Below, piece by piece: positions 1 through 6,876 of a stretch of DNA of 37,053 bases (its first letter is position 1; every line of letters begins with the position of its first letter). The DNA is from a virus, in the IMG/VR virus record IMGVR_UViG_3300032173_000018, positions 1 to 37,053 of that record; one strand, written 5' to 3'. The notes under the pieces were generated by a model. The model had not been told where the DNA came from, did no database searches, and worked only from the letters and a program-made list of their open reading frames with translations. The translations under genes and the position numbers were made by a program.

Positions 1-121
1 GTTGATATGGTTGTTTAATTACAAATCCGTGATTAACTCCTTTTACCGCAGGTTCATTTTCTTCTTCAGTAAGAAGTCCCATCATTTCTCTAATCCTTTG
101 TATGTTTTCTTGTAGGTTCAT
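1..121 (-). CDS. MNLQE-leader protein, partial (C-terminus beyond left edge)
   Basis: An open frame starts at the ATG complementary to 119-121 and runs off the left edge. The visible 40 residues start MNLQENIQRIREMMGLLTEE, followed by an acidic stretch. The first 15 nucleotides are identical to those of the next two upstream genes, and the helix continues with QRIREMMG, close to the HRIKQMMG of its neighbour. The start overlaps the TGA of the preceding gene (ATGA), so translation is probably coupled. The body of the protein lies outside the window and its function cannot be judged. The leader resembles a capsid-targeting peptide (inference). Confidence 0.75.
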   Translation of the reverse strand, partial: MNLQENIQRIREMMGLLTEEENEPAVKGVNHGFVIKQPYQ

Positions 122-1101
122 ATTAATTTTAATGCACTCTTTAAAAGATTATCCAATTCAGGATTAACTTGACTTAAAGTTATTACTTTAGGTTTTTCTG
201 TAAAACTATTATTTACATGATTTTGAATTTTTAAATCCCATGTCCAATCTCCAACAGAATTATAAACGTTTAATTTATTATTATGTATTCTAGCATAAAG
301 TAAACTAAGTCCTATAGAATTACTAAAAACTTTAACATTAGGTGTACAGATTTGTATATTTCTTTCTATTGGGTCAATATAAACTGTTACTGAAATGTTA
401 CATGAAGATTTATTGTCAATCCAATCGTTTTCCCACACATTAAATTTACTTAAAATTTTTAGATTTCCAAAAATAGTAAATTTAACAATGTTACTATTTT
501 TAGTATACATTTCTATTTTAGATATTTTGGTGACAGTAAAACTTTCAAAAAATACCTTAACATTTACATTATACCAAACATTATAACAAAATGGGCAAAT
601 ACCAGCCATAAATGAATTACCATATCCTTTATTAACCTCTGCTTTTAACAAATCGTTAACTTTTGGTATTACAAATCTTGGAATAACATAATTTATAGTG
701 TTAGTTATTTTATCAATATTATTATTTAATAAATTAAGTATAATTGAGGTAATATTTTCGTATTTTTCATTAATTTGATTATTATCATTAGTTTTAGATT
801 CAACAGGTGGTTCTTCTTGACCATATTCTACCTCTGTAGGAATTAAATCAGTTTTTTTATTACCTTTTATTTTTTTTAAAAATTCTTGAACGTTTTCAAC
901 ACCTTTAAAAATTCCTGTTTTTAGATTACTAAACAATTTTTTAATGCCGTCCCCTAATTTTTTTCCTCTAGCATCAATATTTTTTGGCTCCACATTTGTT
1001 TCTGAGGTTGAGGTATCATCTGTCATTCCTGTAGTAGGTAATAACTGTTCGTTAATCCCCATCATTTGTTTTATCCTATGTATATTTTCTTGTAGGTTCA
1101 T
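118..1101 (-). CDS. Hypothetical MNLQE-leader protein, 327 aa
   Basis: I do not recognise the fold. The leader MNLQENIHRIKQMMGINE is an amphipathic helix ending in I-N-E. It is followed by a low-complexity polar linker to about residue 120 (Thr/Ser/Glu/Lys rich, with a basic patch near 46-82) and then a compact domain from about 115 to the end. That domain contains a CPFC dithiol motif near residue 170 and alternating beta-type hydrophobic segments (KVFFESFTVTKISKIEMYTK). The start overlaps the stop of the 123-aa gene by ATGA, and its own stop overlaps the start of the edge gene in the same way, giving a three-gene coupled unit. The design (cleavable-looking leader, linker, globular domain) fits a packaged phage protein, but this is inference. 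Confidence 0.8.
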   Translation of the reverse strand: MNLQENIHRIKQMMGINEQLLPTTGMTDDTSTSETNVEPKNIDARGKKLGDGIKKLFSNLKTGIFKGVENVQEFLKKIKGNKKTDLIPTEVEYGQEEPPVESKTNDNNQINEKYENITSIILNLLNNNIDKITNTINYVIPRFVIPKVNDLLKAEVNKGYGNSFMAGICPFCYNVWYNVNVKVFFESFTVTKISKIEMYTKNSNIVKFTIFGNLKILSKFNVWENDWIDNKSSCNISVTVYIDPIERNIQICTPNVKVFSNSIGLSLLYARIHNNKLNVYNSVGDWTWDLKIQNHVNNSFTEKPKVITLSQVNPELDNLLKSALKLI

Positions 1102-1469
1102 ATTAATTCTTCTTCTTCTTCTGATTTACCACTATTATATCTTTTTTTAATTCTATTACCAAAATACTTCATAAGTGGAACTCTAATTTTTTCGTGATAT
1201 GTTTCGTCATCAAAATAAATCCTATTCTCGTCACTAAAATAGTCTTGCTCTAAATACATATTCAGTTCATCTATAACAAGTTTAGCAAATGTCTTTAACG
1301 ATATATTCTTTATTGGTGAGAATTGATTGTGTAATCGAGAATAATCAATTGAATCTAACGCATTTATAAACGCCTCTTCAATATCCGAAGAGGTTACTCT
1401 TCTTCTAATTGATGAAGGTATCTGAGTTTCCTCTCTTAATACTCTTCTTATGGATTCTTGTAGGTTCAT
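1098..1469 (-). CDS. Hypothetical MNLQE-leader protein, 123 aa
   Basis: First gene of a coupled three-gene unit. It begins MNLQESIRRVLREE, a basic amphipathic helix ending in L-R-E, then a predicted helical body (SSDIEEAFINALDSIDYSRL) and an Arg/Lys-rich C-terminus with FGNRIKKRYNSG and a run of Glu. The stop overlaps the next start (ATGA). The ATG lies 4 bases after a TATTTAT box on the coding strand, which supports this start and suggests a leaderless transcript. No enzymatic motif is visible. The basic C-terminal half could bind nucleic acid, but nothing proves it. Confidence 0.8.
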   Translation of the reverse strand: MNLQESIRRVLREETQIPSSIRRRVTSSDIEEAFINALDSIDYSRLHNQFSPIKNISLKTFAKLVIDELNMYLEQDYFSDENRIYFDDETYHEKIRVPLMKYFGNRIKKRYNSGKSEEEEELI

Positions 1470-1473
1470 ATTA

Positions 1474-1480
1474 ATAAATA
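1474..1480 (-). promoter_or_regulatory. TATTTAT box, MNLQE operon
   Basis: TATTTAT on the coding strand, 4 bases before the ATG at 1469. With normal spacing a transcript would start at or beside the ATG. Confidence 0.5.
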
Positions 1481-1600
1481 TACCGTTTATTTAGTTTGAA
1501 GAATTAAACTATATCAGTATTTTATCATGATAGTCTAATCAGCTATAAAATCTTTACATTACTGTTTGTGATATGCCCCAATAATTACCACATATCCTTT

Positions 1601-1649
1601 ATACAAAGGTAAAGATTACTCTTGTTTTTAATACGAAGGTAAAGATTAC
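1601..1649. repeat. Two 19-base direct repeats
   Basis: ATACAAAGGTAAAGATTAC (1601-1619) and ATACGAAGGTAAAGATTAC (1631-1649) differ at one base and are spaced 30 bases start to start, about three helical turns. A related inverted AATCTTTAC lies at 1549-1557. They could be operator sites or iterons. Confidence 0.7.
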
Positions 1650-1727
1650 ACTAAGTAGTTTACTGTAAACAACAATTCCACAGAGTGTCATCAGTGAGGC
1701 TCTGTTATTATGTAAACAACCTTATAG

Positions 1728-1750
1728 ATAATCGGATATATTCCGATTAT
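1728..1750. repeat. Perfect 9-bp inverted repeat
   Basis: ATAATCGGA and TCCGATTAT are separated by TATAT, making a perfect stem-loop. There is no U-tract on either side, so an operator or RNA hairpin is likelier than a terminator. Confidence 0.6.
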
Positions 1751-1782
1751 AATATTAAAATAATACAATACATGAATGAACG

Positions 1783-1813
1783 AAAAAGGAGACCCGAATG
1801 GAGTCTCCCTTTG
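1783..1813 (-). terminator. Intrinsic terminator of the secreted-protein operon
   Basis: Read on the minus strand, GGAGAC pairs with GTCTCC and is followed at once by TTTTT. It lies about 20 bases past the stop of the 338-aa SprB-type protein. Confidence 0.8.
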
Positions 1814-1833
1814 TAGTGAGTGAATGGAATGTA

Positions 1834-2850
1834 TTATTCTTTAATGTATCTTATATCTTTAGAACCATCACTGTATGTATAGATTAAATGTTTGTTTGGT
1901 TGTATATTTGTTTCTTTACCCATTAAATCTACCACACTGATAAGTTGTTTACCATTACCTGATAGTTCATTAATACCTGCGAACCCTACGTACCAATTTT
2001 GATTTATAACGATAGTGTTATAGTTCATAGATTTTTGATAACAAAATATAATTAATTGTAAGTTATAACATCCTACTGTAGGAATATATGTATATGTTTG
2101 ATACTGAGGTGTAGACAAATTAAAACCATTAGTATCTACAAGTATCCAAGTAACCATTACAATATTAAGAGTATCTGATATTGGTGTGACATCTGAAATA
2201 AATGCACCGCCAATAGAATTATAATTTAATTTACAATCTTCTATTGTTGAAACTAATGTACCAATAGGAAGATTACACATCCCCGCATTTGTTATATATA
2301 ATGTATCTCCGTAGTTTGAAGATTGAACTCCTATTGTATCACATATTGTTAATGTGCAACCGTATGAGTCCGTAACATAACAACAATATGTGCCAGGACA
2401 TAAGTTATCGATTGTCTGAAGCATATTACCATTACTCCATAGATATGTGTATGGTGCTTGTCCTCCTGTTACTGTTGCCGTTACAATACCATCACAAGTT
2501 GTGGAGTCAACAGAGTTTGTTGGTGTTATAAACCCACCAAAGTTTAAACATGGATTAAAGTTTCCTGCCATGACAATAAACGTTAATGTAACCGAAGTTC
2601 CGTTGCTGATGAATGTAACACCGTATGTGCCAGGACAAAGGTTTGTTACAATGTAACTTCCCTGATTAATAATCATCCCCATTCCTTGCCAATAGATTGA
2701 TGTCATATTAATATTGGTTGTGTCCAATACCGCAGTACCATCACAAATGTTTGGTCCCGTTGTGTTTGTTGTGTATACTTGTGTCTGTGAGAACAAGTTA
2801 AAAGATAATACGCTTAGTAACGTAAGTAATAATAATTTTAAGTTTTTCAT
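1834..2850 (-). CDS. Secreted SprB-repeat protein with C-terminal T9SS-like tail
   Basis: 338 residues. Residues 1-21 form a clear signal peptide (basic MKNLK, a Leu-rich core, then FSQ). Two Cys-rich beta repeats follow. The second, around residues 115-175, has the SprB-type pattern (GGQAPYTYLWSNG, then NLCPGTYCCYVTD and GC). SprB repeats are known from Bacteroidetes gliding adhesins and other secreted proteins. The last 45 residues (VVDLMGKE, then HLIYTYSDGSKDIRYIKE) resemble type A C-terminal signals of the type IX secretion system. It follows the 182-aa gene by 2 bases and is closed by an intrinsic terminator. The likely location is outside the cell or on the cell surface. Its role in a phage is unknown; a receptor mimic or surface-modifying adhesin is possible. 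The SprB repeat call is firm and the T9SS tail is likely. Confidence 0.85.
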   Translation of the reverse strand: MKNLKLLLLTLLSVLSFNLFSQTQVYTTNTTGPNICDGTAVLDTTNINMTSIYWQGMGMIINQGSYIVTNLCPGTYGVTFISNGTSVTLTFIVMAGNFNPCLNFGGFITPTNSVDSTTCDGIVTATVTGGQAPYTYLWSNGNMLQTIDNLCPGTYCCYVTDSYGCTLTICDTIGVQSSNYGDTLYITNAGMCNLPIGTLVSTIEDCKLNYNSIGGAFISDVTPISDTLNIVMVTWILVDTNGFNLSTPQYQTYTYIPTVGCYNLQLIIFCYQKSMNYNTIVINQNWYVGFAGINELSGNGKQLISVVDLMGKETNIQPNKHLIYTYSDGSKDIRYIKE

Positions 2851-2852
2851 AG

Positions 2853-3401
2853 TTATTGTTGAGTTTTAATATATTTTTTACCGTTCTTGATGTAAAGAGA
2901 ATTAAATGAGTATGTTGCTATGTCTTTAATTTCTCTACCTAATAAGTCATAGTATTTGTTATCCATTAATAATGAATTTTGAGTTTGTTCAGTAAGTGAT
3001 GCCGAATTACAGTCGTTAAGATTAGTTCCTAAACGAACATAATTCAAATTATTTTGGTCAACGAATGTGACAATGTTTCCTTCACAACTAAATACCATAC
3101 TAGTAACTAAGATATTTCCAAAATTGTAATCCATAGTAATTGTATCGTTAGTCACAGTATACTCTTCTGTTCCTGGAATGTGATTACCATCTCCAGCCTC
3201 AAAGGTGTTGTATAAAGAATCACAATTTCCTGCTGTACAATAATAAGTAAATCGTTCACCATTTTCAAAAATAAACATCGTATTGTCGAAGTTTAGCATT
3301 TTCCATTTGCCTTCAATTGTGTTGTTTTGTGAGAATGTATTAGTTGTACCCAATAGTAGTAGAGCACTTAATAATAGTTTTAGTTTTTTCATAAGTTTCA
3401 T
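2853..3401 (-). CDS. Secreted lipocalin-like protein with T9SS-like tail
   Basis: 182 residues. The start codons at 3401 (MKLMKK) and 3392 (MKKLKL) are both possible. A signal peptide ends near TNTFSQ. The body has the pattern of small lipocalin-like beta barrels in Bacteroidetes (IEGKWKMLNFDNTMFIFENG, then paired Cys in YYCTAGNC and a later FSCEGN). The C-terminal 40 residues (YYDLLGREI, SLYIKNGKKYIKTQQ) resemble a type IX sorting tail and match the tail of the downstream gene in layout. The two genes are 2 bases apart and form one operon. No ligand or enzyme residues can be named. The export prediction is firmer than the fold. Confidence 0.8.
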   Translation of the reverse strand: MKLMKKLKLLLSALLLLGTTNTFSQNNTIEGKWKMLNFDNTMFIFENGERFTYYCTAGNCDSLYNTFEAGDGNHIPGTEEYTVTNDTITMDYNFGNILVTSMVFSCEGNIVTFVDQNNLNYVRLGTNLNDCNSASLTEQTQNSLLMDNKYYDLLGREIKDIATYSFNSLYIKNGKKYIKTQQ

Positions 3402-3458
3402 ATTTTTTAATAATAATACATAATAACTTCCGTAAAATCAATATTAGATTCAACTAAA

Positions 3459-3482
3459 TAACTAAGAAAGTAACTAAGAAAG
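3459..3482. repeat. Tandem 12-mer, two copies
   Basis: TAACTAAGAAAG occurs twice head to tail with no mismatch, just beside the long hairpin in the divergent spacer. Confidence 0.75.
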
Positions 3483-3487
3483 AAATG

Positions 3488-3525
3488 AATTTGAGAGAGG
3501 GACATTGATGTCCCTCTCTCAAATT
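3488..3525. repeat. Long hairpin of the GAGAGGGACAT family
   Basis: Two 18-base arms centred on TG pair perfectly, with core GAGAGGGACAT/ATGTCCCTCTC. The same core occurs at 16184-16215, where it separates convergent genes. Here it sits between divergent genes and has no clear U-tract, so a simple terminator role is doubtful. Confidence 0.75.
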
Positions 3526-3675
3526 GTAAAACATTTGATTTGAGCACTATGGCAAAATTCACATAAAAGTTTAATCAGGTATTTGTCTAATTGTATATTT
3601 AAACAATCGACAGAGGATTAATGTGTGTCGAAAAAATAGAAAAAAATCAATATTACCTTATAATCTAAAACCTTA

Positions 3676-3682
3676 TATTTAT
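3676..3682 (+). promoter_or_regulatory. TATTTAT box, 3687 gene
   Basis: TATTTAT ends 4 bases before the ATG at 3687. Confidence 0.5.
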
Positions 3683-3686
3683 TAAT

Positions 3687-4001
3687 ATGAATTACCTTGT
3701 TACTCATCCTCAGTTACGTAAGTTTATGACTGAATATCTTAATGATTTTCTTAATCATTGTAGTGTACATGAGGTCGATTCTTATATTGTTGTTGACTAC
3801 AACTACCCTGAGCCTGACGAGTATTCAGTTGACGATGTTGCAATGGAATATGATAGTAATGATGGTAGATTGTATATTGATAAAAATTTCTTGGATAAGT
3901 TTTCCATTTGGTTTCCCCTTGATATGGAACAATCAAAATCATTCATTAAGGATTGGTTTGAGAGTGTATATAACGTTAAAATAAAATACGTAGAATACTA
4001 A
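3687..4001 (+). CDS. Small paralogue family protein, 104 aa
   Basis: It starts MNYLVTHPQLRKFMTEYLND, a variant of the recurrent hydrophobic leader in which the Glu is replaced (VTHPQ instead of ITESQ). The middle is acidic. The C-terminus has the pattern FIKDWFESVYNVKIKYVEY, shared with the genes at 4003, 4336, 6249 and 16776 ([D/E/K]W-hydrophobic helix-K-x-x-x-V-x-[V/I]-x-Y). This makes a five-member family in which a short N-terminal helix precedes an acidic linker and a conserved C-terminal helix-strand. It leads a plus-strand cluster and lies 1 base before the next gene. The function is unknown. Confidence 0.75.
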   Translation: MNYLVTHPQLRKFMTEYLNDFLNHCSVHEVDSYIVVDYNYPEPDEYSVDDVAMEYDSNDGRLYIDKNFLDKFSIWFPLDMEQSKSFIKDWFESVYNVKIKYVEY

Positions 4002-4002
4002 T

Positions 4003-4320
4003 ATGAAAATTATTATATCCGAATCACAATTGGAGAAGTTCGTATTTAAGTATCTTGATATGAAAGACCCCTATGTATTAAAGACATCCCATAGTTATAT
4101 GTTCTTTACTTCCCGTCAAACTATTGAAGATGGTGAAAATCCTATTATGAATTACTCCATTGGTGATAAGGATTGTTTTATTAGTTCCGACTTTGCTAGT
4201 GATGTTGCCACTATGTTTTCTTTATACTCCGACAATGCTTTGAGTATTATATCTGATTGGGTTGAAAATAAACTTGGTGTTGAGGTTACTTACTACTATT
4301 CTGACTTTGGTGCGGATTAA
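4003..4320 (+). CDS. Tagged small paralogue family protein, 105 aa
   Basis: It starts MKIIISESQLEKFVFKYLDM, a full hydrophobic leader with I-S-E at residues 5-7. The segment FKYLD is shared with the gene at 16776. The C-terminus ALSIISDWVENKLGVEVTYY matches the family pattern of the upstream gene. The ATG lies 1 base after the previous stop, with no separate promoter box, so the gene is probably co-transcribed or coupled. There are no catalytic motifs. The short acidic body suggests a protein-binding role (inference). Confidence 0.78.
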   Translation: MKIIISESQLEKFVFKYLDMKDPYVLKTSHSYMFFTSRQTIEDGENPIMNYSIGDKDCFISSDFASDVATMFSLYSDNALSIISDWVENKLGVEVTYYYSDFGAD

Positions 4321-4324
4321 CTAA

Positions 4325-4331
4325 TATTTAT
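4325..4331 (+). promoter_or_regulatory. TATTTAT box, 4336 gene
   Basis: TATTTAT ends 4 bases before the ATG at 4336. Confidence 0.5.
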
Positions 4332-4335
4332 CTAT

Positions 4336-4767
4336 ATGAAATATATAATCCCCAATAATAAACTAGAATCTATACTCCTTAAACTTCTTAAGTCAGAGTT
4401 TAAAAACTTTGATGATTGTTATTATGATTGGGCAGAATTTAATTGTGGTATGGGTATTTGTTGTGACCCTTACGCTGTTGGTTTTGTTTTACCCAAGGAT
4501 AGTCACGACAATTACTTATTTAAATTGGTTGATGGTAAGAACTATCACAATAATGGTAAATATCCTGAACTTAGTGGTGAACTACCTGAAGTTTGTGAAC
4601 AACAACCCGACATTACCAATCTTGATTTTAATGTGGTTATATTCTACGAAGAACGTATGGAATTTATTACCGACTTCTTAGGTTCTTCTGATATATGGGA
4701 AAATCAGTTATTAGATTTGGTAAACAAACAATTTGGTTTTAATGCTAATAGAATATTGTTGTTATAA
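4336..4767 (+). CDS. Small paralogue family protein, 143 aa
   Basis: It starts MKYIIPNNKLESILLKLLKS, a leader variant without the Glu. An insertion of about 40 residues with several Cys (FNCGMGICCDPYAVGF) is absent from the other family members. The C-terminal QLLDLVNKQFGFNANRI fits the family helix-strand pattern. Its stop lies 4 bases inside the end of the convergent gene at 4762, so the two 3' ends overlap. The function is unknown. The CC pair could bind metal or form disulphides. Confidence 0.72.
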   Translation: MKYIIPNNKLESILLKLLKSEFKNFDDCYYDWAEFNCGMGICCDPYAVGFVLPKDSHDNYLFKLVDGKNYHNNGKYPELSGELPEVCEQQPDITNLDFNVVIFYEERMEFITDFLGSSDIWENQLLDLVNKQFGFNANRILLL

Positions 4768-5370
4768 CTTTGGGTTTAATAGTTGTACACTTGGGGCAGT
4801 TACTGTTAAACATTTACCTATATTTGTATTTGTTGTTGGTCCGTAATGCATAAAACCAACTGGTAGTGATGTAGTTGAAGACTGTGTTTCAAAATTTACA
4901 TAACCAACAACTCCACCTGTTGTCATTTCCCATACAAATCCAAAGTTGGTGTTTGGGTTCCATGTTGTTGTTGTCGAAACCCTAAAAGTTCCAACTACTA
5001 CTCCTGTTCCCGTTGGTATGATAGGAGATGTTTCATTGGTGAAGATGTTTGTTGCTGAAGAGAAATTTAATTTCCTTTGTCCTGAGATATATGGTAAGTT
5101 ATCTGTTCCTTTTTTAGGCCATCCTAACCATTCTGGAATAGTATTGTCATTTAATGCTTTCCATGTTATAGTTCCTGTTGTTATCTTTGGTGAATGAACA
5201 CCACGAATAATCAAAGCGTTTAATTTAATTACTGATGTACCAGTGTTTGTTAACCGAATTTGGAAGTCTGCGGTGTTTGTTGTTGAACTCAACCACTCCA
5301 TATCCATTTTGACTGATACTGTTGGAGCAACGTTAGTTAATTCTTGTAATCTTTGTTCTGTAATTGTCAT
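4762..5370 (-). CDS. Beta-rich protein with MTITE leader, 202 aa
   Basis: It begins MTITEQRLQELTNVAP, which fits the short I-T-E leader. After it comes a Thr/Asn/Gly-rich beta-sandwich-like body (FQIRLTNTGTSVIKLNALII) similar in style to immunoglobulin or cohesin-like domains of Bacteroidetes secreted proteins, but no signal peptide is present. Low Cys content and repeated TTT/TNT runs fit a virion decoration or fibre protein (inference). It converges with the gene at 4336. No Shine-Dalgarno sequence precedes the ATG. Confidence 0.75.
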   Translation of the reverse strand: MTITEQRLQELTNVAPTVSVKMDMEWLSSTTNTADFQIRLTNTGTSVIKLNALIIRGVHSPKITTGTITWKALNDNTIPEWLGWPKKGTDNLPYISGQRKLNFSSATNIFTNETSPIIPTGTGVVVGTFRVSTTTTWNPNTNFGFVWEMTTGGVVGYVNFETQSSTTSLPVGFMHYGPTTNTNIGKCLTVTAPSVQLLNPKL

Positions 5371-5436
5371 TTTTTCTATTTTTTTTTATGAATTATTTAC
5401 ACAATATAAATATATTTAAAATGTCCATAAGTTTAA

Positions 5437-5523
5437 TTATTTTTTATTTAAATCGCGCACGGCAATTAGAAGTAATACACAAATAATAAATAAACCTACA
5501 CTTAAAACCTGAGTAATTTGCAT
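5437..5523 (-). CDS. Tiny single-span membrane peptide, 28 aa
   Basis: A 28-codon ORF, MQITQVLSVGLFIICVLLLI followed by AVRDLNKK and stop. It has one hydrophobic helix of about 15 residues with a charged C-terminus, the usual shape of phage or toxin-like micropeptides. It occupies an otherwise empty spacer upstream of the 5370 gene on the same strand. No promoter box is evident, so the confidence is moderate. Confidence 0.45.
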   Translation of the reverse strand: MQITQVLSVGLFIICVLLLIAVRDLNKK

Positions 5524-5606
5524 AACTATATTTTTTTAAAAATTAATAACTAACTACATTACAAAAATACAAAAATTATTGACATTACCAAAATAAGTAA
5601 TCCGTA

Positions 5607-5613
5607 TATTTAT
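5607..5613 (+). promoter_or_regulatory. TATTTAT box, 5618 gene
   Basis: TATTTAT ends 4 bases before the ATG at 5618. Confidence 0.5.
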
Positions 5614-5617
5614 CAAT

Positions 5618-6220
5618 ATGAAATATATTTTAACCGAATCTCAGTATAACCTATTATTAGAACAAACCTCAGGTCTTGATGAGTTTTTAGTTAAAGTTAA
5701 AGAAACATACAACATTGATGATGAATTTATCAATAAAATAAAACAATTTGTTGTAGATTCAGATTGTAAAAGAATTATAGTTCAGAATATTAAAATGGGT
5801 GAGGCATTAGCGTTATCAGATAGATTAGTAATATCACCGAGAGTTTTTACCAAACCATTATCTATGTTCTTATTTATTCTATTCCATGAGGTTGCTCATC
5901 AATATCAATACAAAAAATACGGTGAAGTACAAATGTATTCAGTTTACGTTGGTGATACAAGTATTGAAGATGCCGCCGAATTCATGAAGAACACTGAAAT
6001 TGTTGCTGATGAATTTGCAACAAGAAAAGTTAGAGAATTTGTTAAATCAGGACTCATTCCTGAAAAAGACGCAACATTTAATGGTATGTATAAAAATATA
6101 CCAATACAATCTATCATGGGTATGATACAACAATTTAGGAGCGTAATAAAACAAGGGAATATTACAAACCCATCCGATGTTAGTGAGTTTTTTTATAACA
6201 TGGTTAAATCTGATTTATAA
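5618..6220 (+). CDS. Tagged zinc metallopeptidase-like protein (HEVAH)
   Basis: 200 residues. The leader MKYILTESQYNLLLEQ has L-T-E at residues 5-7. A zincin motif HEVAH at residues 90-94 sits in a hydrophobic helix (FILFHEVAHQYQYKKYG), and E127-x-x-x-D131 in TEIVADEFA supplies the likely third zinc ligand, as in ImmA/IrrE-like and SprT-like peptidases. It is probably an active zinc-dependent protease or muralytic peptidase. The exact family is uncertain. The leader hints at packaging in the capsid, which would deliver the enzyme at infection. It has its own TATTTAT box. Both metal-binding motifs are intact. Confidence 0.8.
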   Translation: MKYILTESQYNLLLEQTSGLDEFLVKVKETYNIDDEFINKIKQFVVDSDCKRIIVQNIKMGEALALSDRLVISPRVFTKPLSMFLFILFHEVAHQYQYKKYGEVQMYSVYVGDTSIEDAAEFMKNTEIVADEFATRKVREFVKSGLIPEKDATFNGMYKNIPIQSIMGMIQQFRSVIKQGNITNPSDVSEFFYNMVKSDL

Positions 6221-6236
6221 TACGAAAAATAACTAA

Positions 6237-6243
6237 TATTTAT
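6237..6243 (+). promoter_or_regulatory. TATTTAT box, 6249 gene
   Basis: TATTTAT ends 5 bases before the ATG at 6249. Confidence 0.5.
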
Positions 6244-6248
6244 AGTTT

Positions 6249-6845
6249 ATGAACGTAATCATTAATGGTCCTCAGTTTTTCTTATTATTAGATAGTCTCT
6301 TCTCAGAGTTGTCTGTTACGAGAATATATTCGTATAACCCAACATACAGAATTGAGTATGACGATGAGGAACTTTTTCATTATGAAAATGGTATTGTTAA
6401 TGTTGGTCTTGATTTCATCAATAAAGTTAAAAGTTTTGTTCCTATTAAAATAGATAAGGAATTTGCTATTAATGTTGCTAAATGGATTCGTAGTAAAACA
6501 GGTCTGAAACCAAAATCTATTTGGATTGGTCTTAAAGAATACAATGTTGGACCTCATCTAAATGAGTCTGAAGAAAAACCTATGAAAAAGTTTAACAGAG
6601 ATAGTAATCCTGACCAAGGTAAGTACGGTAAACTAATTGAGGATATTGCTCTTTCTTATTTTGAGAACTCTGATGACGTTTGTGATATAATCTGTATTAA
6701 AACCAATTTGGATGAATACATTTTATTGGTTTTGATGTCCTATTCTATGAATGAAACAAAGTTGTCGTCGTACATTAAAAGTTTTTTACCTATCAACATA
6801 ATCGTAATGATTCATACCTCGCGTCACTGTAAAGACAAAGATTAG
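6249..6845 (+). CDS. Two-part protein with paralogue-family N-terminal half, 198 aa
   Basis: Residues 1-97 (MNVIINGPQFFLLLDSL to AKWIRSKTGLKPKSIWIGL) match the small family at 3687, 4003, 4336 and 16776 in layout, again with the leader Glu replaced. Residues 105-198 form a second unit starting EEKPMKKFNRDSNPDQGKYG with no recognised domain. The combination looks like a fusion of a family member with a downstream domain. It has its own TATTTAT box. Confidence 0.75.
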   Translation: MNVIINGPQFFLLLDSLFSELSVTRIYSYNPTYRIEYDDEELFHYENGIVNVGLDFINKVKSFVPIKIDKEFAINVAKWIRSKTGLKPKSIWIGLKEYNVGPHLNESEEKPMKKFNRDSNPDQGKYGKLIEDIALSYFENSDDVCDIICIKTNLDEYILLVLMSYSMNETKLSSYIKSFLPINIIVMIHTSRHCKDKD

Positions 6846-6876
6846 TGAAAAATAATTGTAAATAAGATTTTTCATA

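Larger units (their letters stand above)
1470..1833. other. Repeat-rich gene-free region
   Basis: No convincing coding frame is present here. The stretch holds the TATTTAT box of the 1469 operon at its left end, two 19-base direct repeats (1601-1619 and 1631-1649), an inverted GTAAAGATT copy at 1549-1557, two copies of TGTAAACAAC (1664-1673, 1711-1720), a short palindrome GTTTAC-T-GTAAAC that includes the first of these, an ACAGAG/CTCTGT hairpin near 1680-1705, a 9-bp perfect stem-loop at 1728-1750, and the terminator of the downstream-facing secreted-protein operon at 1783-1813. This density of repeats suggests a control region, small RNA or replication-related locus (inference). Confidence 0.5.
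3402..3686. other. Divergent spacer with hairpins and tandem repeat
   Basis: No coding frame is supported. It separates the leftward secreted operon from the rightward small-protein cluster. It contains a perfect 12-base tandem repeat (3459-3482), a long perfect hairpin (3488-3525), a TCGACA/TGTCGA hairpin near 3608-3632 and the TATTTAT box of the 3687 gene. Confidence 0.5.

Noticed and set aside
2447-2656. Open frame opposite the SprB-repeat gene.
   Set aside because: It lies entirely inside the well-supported secreted protein on the other strand and has no upstream signal.
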